Source of the DNA: Onchidella celtica
Taxonomy: Eukaryota; Mollusca; Gastropoda; Systellommatophora; Onchidiidae
Assembly: GCA_963931925.1 (NCBI GenBank)
Contig: OZ007576.1
Location: 13,412,567 to 13,476,566 of the forward strand
Length of the DNA: 64,000 bases
Direction: 5' to 3'
The notes beneath the pieces were generated by a model that saw nothing but the letters and a program-made list of their open reading frames with translations, made no database searches and had not been told where the DNA came from. Each line of letters begins with the position of its first letter. The stretch's first letter is position 1. The translations under genes and the position numbers were made by a program. This document shows, piece by piece, positions 33,660 through 45,445 of the stretch.

Positions 33660-36381
33660 TTTTTTTTTTACATTGTGATTGATGGGTGAATGAGTTGAGT
33701 TTGCCATTCTTTACAATACTAGTTTCTTACTTGTCTGGCCAGAGGACAGTTTTATTATAATACAGCCATACTTAGTAGGCAGGAATACACAAGATCAAGG
33801 TGACTGACTATACACAGACACTGGTTCCTTTAATTTGTTCAAGCATTTGCAAAAGTAACATTTATCAGACAAACAAATACACTGTATTGTGCAATAACAT
33901 GACTGCTGATGCTGAATGAACATGGAGATCAAAAACAACAATGAAGTAGTGAAAACATCTGTTCTCTCATCTCACTCATGTAAACCAGCATTAACACTAA
34001 ATAAGTAGATGACTGAAAAATTTCACTCTTTCAGTCTTTTTGTAATTTTTCTTAATGATAAAAAAATGCCCATATCAGACACTCGCCACTTTTATTCCGT
34101 TACCTGAAAGACTTTCACCATACACAATTTTTATACATGTAGTTATCATTTGTCAACCAACCCTGCAAGTCATATGAAAAAATATCACAACAATTATTAC
34201 ATTTACTGTGATTGGTGGACAGAAATTCAATTTGCTGGAGTCCTGAATGCAATAATAAGTTCAAGTGATAAAGACTTGTTGTCTTCTTTGATTCATAAAC
34301 TTTCAAATACCAAAAACTTCCACATGAGGCTGTGACCGAAGGGGTGAAAGTTTTTGCTGCAAAATTTTGCCCAGTATCACATTTACTAAATTGAAAGGGT
34401 ATGATGCACAGGAAAATTTCCTAAGATAATATCATGAAGTTAACTCCCTAAAGAAATATCCAAACATACCTGGTTTCCTGTTTTATTTCCACAAGGTACA
34501 CCCTCTTGACCGTATCGGTGTGATGCTGGACAAAATATTTTAATAACAACCGTCTGTTATAGTCTCATACAGTTTTCACAAGACTATGGACCCCAACCTG
34601 TAGAGATTGCCTGGACATGCTTTTTTCATCCATTTTCTCAACAAAACAAAAAAAAGTTCTGCATTTCCTATCGTAATTCTTTCTCTCGTTATTAAGCTCT
34701 CTAAACTGTCTTCCAATCTTCCTCTCTCAGTTTCTCTGGTTCTACCTTTCAGCTCACATTCTCTCCATGGTACCTTTTTCCATTTATGCCTAAACTCCCA
34801 TGTTCTCTTGTTCAGCAATTTTCTGCTTTTTCATCCCAAAAAGGCACAAGCTAAAAAACAGAGATAAAAAAATCACATCCTTTCATTGATCAACAAGACA
34901 TCCAGTTATGTATAATTACATGTACAGAAAATGGCAAAGCACCATCCAAGGTCTTGTCCATTTTTCTTGCCAAGTCTCTGGCATTAAATTAAACCAAGGT
35001 TACACTGGAAAGCTGAAATATACATGTATTTGAAACTGAATTTCGGTAGGATAGAAGTCTGCCCTAAGTAATAATTTATTCCCAGATCTGACTATCTTCT
35101 AAACAGCTGTCGCATTATTAACAAAAACAGCTGCCAAATTTAATTTATTTATTTTTTAAAAAGGCACAAAGTTGCATTTTCACTGAAAATTTAAATTAAG
35201 CTCAGCCAAAGTTCTTCATTAACTGATAATGATTTAGATATAGATAAGACTTCAACATTACTACATTTACATACTGATTCATTCTATTTGTGCATTAAAC
35301 ATGAAAAGATACATATATAAATGTATGCAAATTACTGATCAATATCTGGAAAATACATGTATATATGCAGCATTGTATATTGTATGCTGCAAAACAATAG
35401 GTTGTTCTCTGCTTGTTTGTTATCATTTGTGCATCAAATTTTGCATCCCTCTCTGACTCTGAATATAGTTTACAACCTTTTCATCACCTTCTTAAAGACT
35501 CATATCATATACCTAAATAATTACCAATGTGATCGGCTAATTCTGAAATAATAATGGAAATAGTTAAACATCTCCAAGCACTCTCATCAAATCTTAAATT
35601 TCAAACAAATTTTACATGCACTAGTAGACATCGAGAGCCATGGTGACAACTGATTGCTCCAGTTTAAGATAACATGTTGAAATCTAACAAACAACAAATT
35701 CAGCGGTACTTAACAGCGGAAACAGGTTCCTCCATTGTTGTCCTTATGCTTACCCCTAGAATTATGCATGTCTCATATTATTTTATTGTCACCACTCGAC
35801 AAGGAAAATGTAATAATCGAATAGAATCATAATGACATGTCACCAAATGATAGGCAAAGAAACTGTTTCCTCTCAATATCTCAAAAGTGTCAAATATGAT
35901 TTATGCCCTTAGCACAGAGAGCAGTGACAATATGATTTTGCTTTCCATTCTGTGAGTTGATTCTAAACATCTTGTGATATCTTACTTCTACTCTGTCTAC
36001 TGGTCACTATGGGTTCCAAGATGTGACAGACATCGACCAGTGGTCACAGCTGATCAGAAGTAAATATTCTTATGTTAGTACATGTAGATCTATTGCAATT
36101 ACAGGTTTTATATCCGTTTACTGTCTTTAACTTGGATGTCTACCGACTCTTTGAATGGACGAGGTTAATTCATAACAATGCTATGTAATCAGAAAACAAA
36201 TTCTGCACAATTTTTAACAGTCAGCCAAGGTACTGATATCTGTACTTTTGTGTTTATTGAGAAATGTAGTTCCCCACAGCCTTGGCAGACACAGTAAGCT
36301 TGAAGGTAGATATACAATATACAAACATGGAATGGCGCACTCACTATCCAAAATAGAGTCGGTATGACTGCTATGCAGAAC
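33660..36381. other. Region between convergent genes, probable 3' UTR of the small secreted-protein gene
   Basis: AT-rich, without a supportable reading frame. Several TTTATT words (AATAAA on the minus strand, for example near 34088, 35150 and 35780) could end the minus-strand transcript from 36382. Which one is used cannot be told from the sequence. Frequent TACATGTA words occur. Confidence 0.45.
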
Positions 36382-36720
36382 TTAAAAATCTTCTATTTTG
36401 ACCTGGCTCAGACATCCTTTGAATGAGTTCAACCGAACATCAATTTCTCCTTCTTCCAGCTCATCTTCCCCATACAGTTCATTGTAACAAAATTCAGATA
36501 TGCACTTGCGGATACACTTAGTATGTTGAACAGCCCAGCGTCCTTGACATTCAGCCTCCATTTCACAGCGCTGACGTGCTGACTTGTAGCGTTTGTCATC
36601 TCGCTTTTTCCTGTATGTGTAGTGCTTGTACTTGTACTCTGTGACGCTATCACACAAGCTTGCCAGGAGTAAAATACTAAAGCTGACTGCAAGGACTATT
36701 GTAATACAGTATCTACCCAT
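36382..36720 (-). CDS. Small secreted Cys-rich protein (DUF4787-like), final coding exon
   Basis: 112 residues from ATG 36720 (GCCATGG, good Kozak context) to a stop at 36382. The first 24 or so residues (MGRYCITIVLAVSFSILLLA) are a signal peptide. The mature part has a basic YRKKRDDKR patch, six cysteines (CEMEAEC, then CIRKCISEFC, then one near the end) and the block ELYGEDELEEGEIDVRLNSF. I recall this acidic block as the hallmark of a small uncharacterised animal family (DUF4787 type); the family name is from memory. The exon begins at 36744 after an acceptor (TTTCACAG), so the 5' UTR is split and its first exon is unidentified. It is divergent from ALKBH2, about 3.5 kb away. No function is known to me. 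Confidence 0.8.
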   Translation of the reverse strand: MGRYCITIVLAVSFSILLLASLCDSVTEYKYKHYTYRKKRDDKRYKSARQRCEMEAECQGRWAVQHTKCIRKCISEFCYNELYGEDELEEGEIDVRLNSFKGCLSQVKIEDF

Positions 36721-36993
36721 GGCTGAAGGATGACTGCAAACGCCCTGTGAAAGGAATAACAAAAAAGTAGAGCCACAGTACCTCAAGTGGCCTTGTGCTG
36801 TAGGCGGGAACATGACTTATCACATCTAAATTCATGTTATCATATCACATTATCAGTCACAAACTTTTTTTAAACAAGATTTTAAACTGTTTCTAATCTG
36901 CAATATTCTTGATCAGAATGTTATCAAAACAAAAAACTACCAACATGCCGGCACTGCATTCAAAATTAACTTTTTTCTAAAAAAAAAAAACTA

Positions 36994-39115
36994 CAGTGGA
37001 GCCCGCATAATCCGAAGTCGTCGGGAAATGGATTACACTTTGATTTACCAGAGTTCGATTTACTTCTGAGCCGGGAAATAACCACAATTATGCTGTTTGC
37101 CCCATAATTACTTCCCTTCTTGCAGATCTCCCCTCCCCCCCCCCCCCCCCCCCCCAAGCATCTCATTTTACTATTTTTAGTCAGCAAACTTCATCCGATG
37201 TCATTTTTTGGTGAACTCTTACAGGGGAGACAAAAATAATGTTTTTATTTTTTTTTTAATTGAGAAGAAGGTCAACCGTGTCACCATTGACTTAGCACTG
37301 AGTGACGGACAAAGGTGACAAAATCAAGCAATGGGTGGGTCTACAAAAACAAACTTTTCAACAAATGATTTTCAAAGGAGTTTCAATTTGAAACATGATG
37401 AAAAGTACATTTTTAAATTAAACCTCATTTACCTGGCTTTCTGTGTGAGTTATTTTCAAACACGTGCACGTTACATCGGCGGGATGCTCTGCAACCCTTT
37501 GTTATGAGGGGGTCACTTCAGTATGCGCAGCTTAGAGCAAAAACGGCAAGACTATGTCTTGTTCAAGCTATAAAAACACACAGCTAAACACATTAAACAA
37601 TACAAAAGGAAGTACAGTAGACAACGGTTAAACCGAAATCGGCAGGACCACAGGTTTGTTTTTGGTTTAGACAGTTTCAGTTTAGCTATAGGAGGCTTGA
37701 AAAACGCCAGTTTCAAGAGAGGCAGCCCCAAATCACTATCATAGAGGACAATAATGTATGTGCACAGGTTAAACAGACTCAACACATCCTCACTTGCTCT
37801 GTGTTTTTGACGGAGAATGAGGACGGGCGATTGCTCAGGCTTGGCACACTCAAAGCATGGATATGCAGGTGAATGTGGACTAACTCTCAAAACAGGGAGG
37901 CATGCATGTGGACGGATAGTACAGAACCGCCGTCCCGCCAATCTCGTAAACCTTTACCGTACATGATGCCGTGAAATGCGCTGTCCGCGATAACTAGTGT
38001 TGTCTCTCTGATGTCACACATATTACATGAAAGGTCACTCGTGATGCGCCAAACGTAACTAACGTCTGCTGCGTCTGACTTCGTACCCGTGAGTTTATGG
38101 GCCTCCCTTCCTCTCTCCCTATCCCTGTAATGCTGCCACTTCCATGTAGGCCCAACTACCGGGCAGAACAAAGCATACTTTGCTCTTATTTTTTTAGGGG
38201 GGAGGGGAGTGTACTGGGGTGATACAATGACTTGACTCAATGTATGGCAAATCACAGTGGACTGGCCACTGATTCCAGCAATTTTCTTTTCAGTTTAACC
38301 ATAGGGTTATTTCAGTTTAGCGCTAGTTTGTTAACAAAGATAAAGAGGAAAAAAATCGGGGATTCTTATTTTCTTTCGGTTCCGCCATTTTCAGTTTAAC
38401 CGTTCTCCACTGTATATTTTAGTCAGAGGAAGGATTGAACTTTATTTTGATGTAGAATACATGCCGTTACACATAAATACACAGCAGTAATACAATAGCC
38501 TTGTAATGTTGGCCTAAAATTATGCTGAAACGGGATTTCACTCCTTTAGCAGGGCAGTTTAGACTACCTATTATTAGGCCTTGTAAAATTAATTCTAGTC
38601 AGCGAACTCTGTTGGCTGTCTTTATCTTGGTAGCATGTATTGTGTGCGATGTCATCAATCAATAAAGACATTCTCCCATGTACGATGTTCAAAAATGCAA
38701 GACCGTAGACCTACTACATTAGCCCACCAGGTCAGTGTCGTGGAATTACCATTACACAGTGTAACAAAGCCGCACTCATGCCCCCTCCCCATCGAGTGTA
38801 GCGTGGTGAATGTGTAAACACTACAGCAAGGTATTTGTGGTACTGATCTGCTAAGAACCTCGTGTATGTGAGGTTGTTGAGCAGGCCTGTGTCAGCGTGT
38901 TTATGGAAATTGGCTTTTACGGTGTTGAAAATCAGAAGTTACATTGACAATAAGCACGCTTGATCAGCTCAATTTATCAGAATTTGGGCGGTTTGAACTC
39001 GAATTAGTAGTAAATGTTTAATGGAGATAAAGAAGAAAAAAATAACTCATTTCAAAATCACCTTGATTTAGAAGAAATTCAAACTACCAAAGTTCGGTTT
39101 ACATTGACTCCACTG
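36994..39115. mobile_element. Tc1/mariner-type TA-flanked element (outer of a nested pair)
   Basis: TA (36992-36993) CAGTGGAGCCCGCATAATCC at the left is mirrored by CCACTG TA (39116-39117) at the right, whose inward reading is CAGTGGAGTCAATGTAAACC. Both continue into CCGAA. The CAGTG start at a TA target is the Tc1/mariner pattern. No transposase frame is seen. A second element of the same style lies inside at 37615-38412. A C-run (37132-37156) is also inside. Confidence 0.6.
37615..38412. mobile_element. Tc1/mariner-type TA-flanked element nested inside the previous one
   Basis: TA (37613-37614) and TA (38413-38414) flank 798 bp. Inward ends are CAGTAGACAACGGTTAAACC and CAGTGGAGAACGGTTAAACT, continuing to 28 of 36 identical. 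Open frames inside (minus strand 37552-38255) show no transposase motif. Confidence 0.7.
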
Positions 39116-39117
39116 TA

Positions 39118-40290
39118 TTTTGAATAACTATCAAAAACTCAAGGCAATGACCATTTTCCTCGGCTTCCATGACATCATGGGTTGAAGTACTAAATTACTC
39201 TATTCCAGACTTCTTGTTCACTGGTAAATTGGCCCACCCGAAAAAGTTTTGAGCTCCTGGTTCTATCTGACCAATTTTGTTTTGCTGCAATCAGTAAACT
39301 TTAAAAAAAAAATCACACAATAAAAACCCCAGAAAGTAATCAGGCGAGCAGATCACAAAGGCTATATATGAGGTAACTCAAACTTTACAACAGATGATCA
39401 GATCTATATAGGCCTATAATATATCTTTCCAATCAGTTTGTTTTGAGCGGTGTCAGTTTTCCTGTTTCCAGAGACTCACTTCGTTGCATTGGCAATTGCT
39501 CCTACTCCTAGCTGGCCAATGATGCATTCACCTTTGACCACTTGTTGGATGTGTGAGCATTTGCATTTGTATATGATATCACTTGTGCTACCGGTTTATA
39601 ATTCAGGTTGGAGGTTGCATGAATACTCACCTGTTGATGCTGCCAAGATCTAGCCCTAGGGCCTACTTAACAGATCTACCATGGCAATGTCTCAGGTGGC
39701 CACAAGCAAAGCTGAAAAATGCAAGTGATACAGAGTCAGAGGGCCTATTATTTTCAACGTGTCCTCTCTAATAGCTATGCCACTGGTGAGAAATCCTTAA
39801 TCAAAAACGATCTTGATAAATGGGGTTAAATTGCAGTAGATGTCCAGGGTTGGGTGCTTCCTTTTCCAGGTATCCTGTTGCTTTACTTGCAACTGTAGGT
39901 GAAGGGGATAAGGGGGCTAACTCTATTTTCCGATTTGATTTAAAAATCAGATCTGTTTAAAAATTAGTAAAACAAAACTTTTCTTTACTGCAGTGTCTGT
40001 GTGTTTCCAGGAATGTAAACCTAACACTGAAATTACACCGTTATTATGAAATATCAAAGATAGTTAAATTTTAACTCAGGCTACTGAAAACGCCAGGCGA
40101 CGAACGTGTTATGTTAATAGTTTCCGTTGATTCCAACTTTTTATTCAGCATAAAGTCAGCAGAATATAAAACAATCTTTGTAGTGTAGTGGCAACAGGGG
40201 TGGGAAGTGCTGACAGACAGAATTAAGTGTGGACAGTTTTAACCGAGCTTGGCAATGTGTCTCATGGGTGATAGATTTTTTATGTGAATC
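39118..40290. other. Upstream region of ALKBH2
   Basis: No reading frame I can support. The last 150 bases are presumably 5' UTR and promoter. I see no TATA box at a convincing distance. Confidence 0.4.
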
Positions 40291-42325
40291 ATGGCGCAGT
40301 TGGTCACGAAAAAGACACCTAAAAGGAAACACCAAGCATGTATTCCATTCAAATCATCAAATGCTGAACTTCTAAGAGTTAAAAGAGAGGATGTTGTGGG
40401 ACAGCTATCTCCTGCTAAATCCCGTAAAGTAGATAAACAAACTGGACAGAGCATGAACATTAAAGATGTAAAGGAAACTGGATTTGAAGGCAAAGTAGTT
40501 TTTCTTGATAAGCCAATCGAGCCAGAGAAATGGCTTGAGATAAAGGGAGAAAATTTGTTTTTACAGTATGTAGAGTTCTACAGTAGAGATCAAGCAAGCA
40601 TTCTCCTGAAAATGTGTGAAGATGAACTTTCTTACAATGTTGGAGATCTAGCTAAAGTGAAGTTGTTTGGAAAATGGATCGACATTCCAAGAAAACAGGT
40701 TTGCTTATTTAAAAAATGTAGGCTATTATAAAAAATCACAGAAAGTCACTCAAACTGATGTGTTTGTCGTGAAAAAGAGGCTTGTAGTCATCTCGCTTTT
40801 TCTCCAGCAAAAATTAGATAAGAGCTCTAACAGGTGCAGCTGGCGTCGTTTAGAGTTAACACAACAAGCTGCACGTTCATGACTTGTGCAGTCCTTTTAT
40901 TCTTGGTTTCCTAAGCAGCAGACACAGCAGCTCAGTCAAAGTGCATCATTTTGAACTTGAAGTGATGGTAGTATGGTTATTTTTAATTTTTAAGTACAAA
41001 CATTCAGCTTTTTTTAAAAATGAACCAGAGCTTTATTCTTGACTTTCATTGTACTGTTCAAATTCACATGTAGGCCTACATGGCATTTTTGACAATATAT
41101 ATCTGCAGTTGCACCTTACCTAAGTCCACCTGGACTTCAAAGAAACTGTAGAACTGTGCATAAAGATCAGCAAGTATTCTGTCTTCTGTGCAAAGCACAG
41201 TAACCCAGATTTTTTTTCTAAGAGTGGGTGACCTTGAAAGACCTGAAGTTTTCAGCCATAGCATATCATTCATGAAAAATACCTTTGCTCACTATCTCAG
41301 TCAGCTTTTTGTGGCTTCACTTGGGCAAAATGAAGAGCTAAGCCCTTGAATTCTGTTATTTGCTTTCTTAGGTGGCCCATGGTGAACCAGGACTGACCTA
41401 TACATTCTCAGGCAACACTGTCCCTGCGCGACCATGGACTCCTTTGCTGGCAAAAATCCGGGACCAGATTGCTGAGGCCACTGGCTATAAATATAACTTT
41501 GTACTTATCAACAGGTAACAACATACAATGTAATATTACAACAGTATCATTGAAGACTACAGCTAGCATGGAAGAGACAATCAGTAGAGAATATTTTCAG
41601 TAAATGAAAAGAAAAAAGGCACGGAAGTTTCTGAGGGGGAACAGAATTCGATTAGCAAGTTACCAAAAACCAGAACACTGCCAGTGTCATCATGAAGCAC
41701 AATCACATGTCACCTTTCCCTTTGACAATTAAGGTTAAAATTAGTTGTTTTCCTTTCTAATGGTGAAAATGGTATAAAATTGGAACAGGGGAAAAAAACA
41801 GGTTTAAAAATTGAAACAGAAAATTTCACTTACATTCAAGGTTTTGATACACTCATATCATACATATTTTGCCTCTGCATTCTGAGAAAACAGAATCATT
41901 ATTTGCTGAGCAGCTACATTTTCTGTATTTGATGCATAATTTATTCTTGTGACTGTAACTCATTTGATCCTGTTTCTTTGCAATCTCCTCCCACCAGGTA
42001 CAAAGATGGTCATGACTACATGGGAGAGCATAAAGATGATGAGAGAGACCTAGTGACAGGACACCCGATTGCCTCACTTTCTCTGGGCCAACCACGAGAC
42101 TTTGTTTTTAAACACCAGGATAGCCGAGGAAAGCAAGCTAAGCATAAGATAGAACCAGTTACAATGCACCTTAGTCATGGAATGTTGTTACTGATGAATC
42201 ATCCAACCAATTCTTTTTGGTACCATTCTCTCCCCCGTCGGACCCGTGCCCCTGGAGTCAGGATCAATATGACCTTCCGTAAGATGGAACCCTCACACTG
42301 TAAGCCAGCGAAGAAAAGAGACTGA
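40291..42325 (+). CDS. ALKBH2: ALKBH2, DNA alkylation-repair dioxygenase, three exons, complete
   Basis: Fe(II)/2-oxoglutarate dioxygenase that removes methyl groups from 1-methyladenine and 3-methylcytosine in nuclear double-stranded DNA. Exons: 40291-40698, 41372-41514, 41998-42325; phases 0 and 2 agree and give 292 residues (human about 261). The start ATCATGG has a good context. The N-terminus is basic (KKTPKRKH), suited to nuclear import. Catalytic signs: IPRKQVAHG, GLTYTFSG, NFVLINRYKDGHDYMGEHKD with iron ligands H195 and D197, SLGQPRDFVFKH, MNHPTNSFWYHSLPRRT with third ligand H260, and RINMTFR with the 2-oxoglutarate-binding arginines R272 and R278. All ligands are intact. The human protein starts with a PCNA-binding APIM motif; I do not see one at this N-terminus. 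The last intron ends CTCCCACCAG. Confidence 0.95.
41100..41262. repeat. Dispersed repeat, copy in ALKBH2 intron 1
   Basis: This copy shares ordered blocks with the copies near 9395 and 26364 (see those). Its presence in introns of two unrelated genes shows it is a dispersed family. Confidence 0.55.
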
Positions 42326-42646
42326 TTGTTTTTATCCCTCTTGCCTTCCCTGGAACTCTGTCCTAATTACTATTTGTTCTGTTCTTTAGTCACAAAATTC
42401 TGCACTACAGAAGGGAGAGAGCAAAGTAAAGTCCTATTTAAAAAAAACAACTTGAACAACGTAGACCTTTATGACAATCATACTTATGGGCACTTTGCTT
42501 CATTGCCAAAATTTTGAGACAAGACTGTAATATGAGTCTCGCAATGGCGAAACTGGGTGCAACCTTTGTTCAGAATAGAAATGTTTGCAAAATGGATGAA
42601 AAGATCATCCAGCCATTAATTTTTCAGTGATTTACACAAAGAGGAA

Positions 42647-42652
42647 AATAAA
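42647..42652 (+). promoter_or_regulatory. Candidate polyadenylation signal, ALKBH2
   Basis: AATAAA lies 322 bases after the ALKBH2 stop, in GAGGAAAATAAAGCGG. Another AATAAA is at 45043-45048. Confidence 0.45.
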
Positions 42653-43130
42653 GCGGTATACATCACTAATAGAGGGGACAGAAGTAGGCTACCTAAGGTT
42701 AAACAGTTAATCTTAGAATCTTAGATGGCATTATATGAACTCTTTGGACAGAAACTTGAATTACGGTACAATGTATGTGAATGTTCAGGATCAGAAAATA
42801 CACTTTTGGTTGATTTTTTTTTTTGTTGTCAGAGAATCAGCGTGTGTTTGCTGGCATGTTTTTGGTAAAAGATAATGTTTTAATGTCATATACATATATA
42901 CATGTAATATGAGATGAGACCATGGCAGAAGATTGCTGCTGCCAAATTTTTTTTCCAGCATGTCATTGGCTATTCAAAATGGAAATTTTCTTAAAATTAC
43001 CAAGTCATATCCCCCCTCCTAATTTTTAATTTCTGAACACTATATTTCTACTTTGAACCACTGACTTCCTGTTAAGTGTTATTGTATCACAACTTGGGAA
43101 AAACACTGGGAAATATTGTCCAGTATTATA

Positions 43131-43925
43131 CAGTCCAATCCACTTATCTCGTCATGGCTTTTCTCGACATTCTGAGTAACTCGACACAATTTTTAAGTCC
43201 CAACCTGTTCCTTCTTTAGTGCCACTAAATATTTCCCCGTAACTCGACGTGTTATTCCATTCTTTCCTCTTATATCAACACATTTCTCCCCGACCGCGGC
43301 AATACAAGTGCACTAGCTCTACTACTGTGCTACCAAAAATGCCCATGCAACTCCCTGCACATAACATCTACTTATTTCTTTTTGCAGTGCTGGTGGGGAG
43401 GGGTAGGAGGGGAGTGCGTGGACACAGAGGATGACCCTTGGCTTCAGTAACGCGAGTGTGAGTGCCTTAACATATGGCAGTAAAAGTACAGACGGAGTAA
43501 TTTTTTTTCCCCCAAAACATTCGTGCGCTGTTGAAAGTAGGCCTTGACCTAGATCTCTCGGTTAACTGCCGTACTGTTTGTGTGTCGGTATCATCACTTC
43601 TTCTGAAGAAACAGGTCGAGGTTAAAAAAAAAAGTAAAGCACTGCGCATTTGATAGCTACAGCATTTCTCCGATATGATCAAATCTTTGCCACGCAGCTG
43701 TTCCGCACAACAATGATATTGGAGGAACGGGTGACAGTATACCGATAATTAAAAGAAAAAGGGAGATAATTACGTTATTTATTGGACACTTCCCATTGTG
43801 GTGATGTTTCAGCCCCCCCCCCCCCTTTTTTTTCTCTCTTCCACCACTAATCTGCTATTTTGACTTTCTCTTTACTCGACACAAGTCAGACAGTCCCACT
43901 GATGTCGAGATAATAGGATTGCACT
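43131..43925. mobile_element. Tc1/mariner-type miniature element
   Basis: TA (43129-43130) precedes CAGTCCAATCCACTTATCTC. The right end read inward is CAGTGCAATCCTATTATCTC (about 19 of 23 when extended). The right flank is CA instead of TA. Several CTCGACA words repeat inside. 795 bp, non-coding. Confidence 0.6.
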
Positions 43926-44165
43926 GCATTCATAACCATGACCTTTTGTCACACCCACACACAGTAACAGTAATACATGCTCTAGGTATGCGTACAATAT
44001 AATGTTTGAGTGAGTAAGGAAAGCCGGTTGTATCTTTGAAGTTTTACATTACAACTTCCCCAAAGACAGTGTACTTATAATTATAGATCTTTTCATAAAC
44101 CCTAGGAATATGTCGTTCTTCATTTCCAGACAAATGTGAAATATTGTCCCAATTATTATTATTAG

Positions 44166-44575
44166 TAATATGTGAGTGTGCATGGGAAAACCCGGCATAA
44201 GTCGGCAGAGCTGATTTTGAGAAAAACGGCTTTGAAGTGAAAATATGTGTCCATCACAAACTTCCAACTTGGCTGTTGTTTAGGGGACTGTGGCATGTTA
44301 CAGGGAAAACTGGATGAGCAGTGAACACTACTCACCATGATCTCTATAACGGCTTTGTAATTAGACTACGGTCTCCTAACAACAATCACTCCAATATTAA
44401 TGGGTCAATTAGCTATTGCCACTTTTAGGGTTAAATGCCGTTTTCTCAAAATTTTGTTTTAGGGGGGTCACTGACTTCAATTTATCAAAATGTCTTGTCT
44501 TTTATTATATGTACAGAACTCAAAATGTCATGTTCCCGACTTATGCCGGGTTTTCCCATGCACCCTCACATATTA
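44166..44575. mobile_element. Foldback-type element with 40-bp inverted ends
   Basis: Positions 44166-44205 and 44536-44575 are inverted copies with one mismatch. Each contains GCATGGGAAAACCCGGCATA. A second inverted block follows inside (TTTTGAGAAAAACGGC near 44215 against GCCGTTTTCTCAAAA near 44437). 410 bp, no coding capacity. Confidence 0.75.
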
Positions 44576-45299
44576 GTCTATCTCTGCTGGTGATGTTATA
44601 AATTAGGATTTCACTTTGCCCCACAATTTATCAACAGTTTATAAACAATTTTTATTATTAATAATATCACTGGACTTGCTTGGATATGTTTGGTGAAATT
44701 GCTTGGTTGTTTTTGTGACATTGCTTGGATGTTTTTGTGAAATTGCTTGGATACATGTGTATGAAGGTTAAACCATGGATTACTGATTCAGTGCAAGTTG
44801 TGTGAAGATTGTGCATCAGTGATTGTATTTCTTTGTATGTGGCAGTCCTGGGACAGTTATAATAATATTTATAAAATTAGATCTACTTTGTAATATTATA
44901 TGATTTTCTACACATGTACAAATGCACTAGAATTTTAATACCATTAAAATCTGGTACATATACCATGCTCAAACTTTGTCAAATATGGGCTAGATTCTGT
45001 TGTTTTAAGAAAAATTTATTTGATTATGTTTCATGTGTTTGAATAAAACTCTGCTTTGTAATTGTTCCATTGCCTGCTGGGAAGATGCTCATTCAGTGCT
45101 TTATCATTGCACAACTGTATTAATATTATATAAATATATAAATTGTAATTTTTTTTTAAAACTTGAATAAGGATGGGAAAGCATTGATAATAGTGTACTG
45201 TTTTCATTACACTTTGAATTCCGATCCTTTAATTAACAGCGCTTACCCTAAGGGAGGACGATGTGTTATGGCAGATGGCTCTATACAAGTACATTTATG

Positions 45300-45445
45300 T
45301 ATACAGGCCTCTAGAAGCCCGAATAGACAAAACACACCCCCCCCCCCCCCCACCATTCAGGCCGCTAGAGGCTGAATAGTCAAAAAAAAACCTCCCTCAT
45401 TACTCTATTCAGGCCTCTACTTACAGGCCAGAATAGCCCCTCCCC
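45300..45445. repeat. Tandem palindromic ATTCAGGCC..CTAG unit
   Basis: AGGCCTCTAGAAGCCCGAAT, ATTCAGGCCGCTAGAGGCTG and ATTCAGGCCTCTACTTACAG follow one another, separated by A- and C-runs. Each is a near palindrome. Confidence 0.55.

Noticed and set aside
37552..38255. Minus-strand open frames inside the nested TA-flanked element as a transposase
   Set aside because: No DDE/D signature, helix-turn-helix or similarity to Tc1/mariner proteins is visible.
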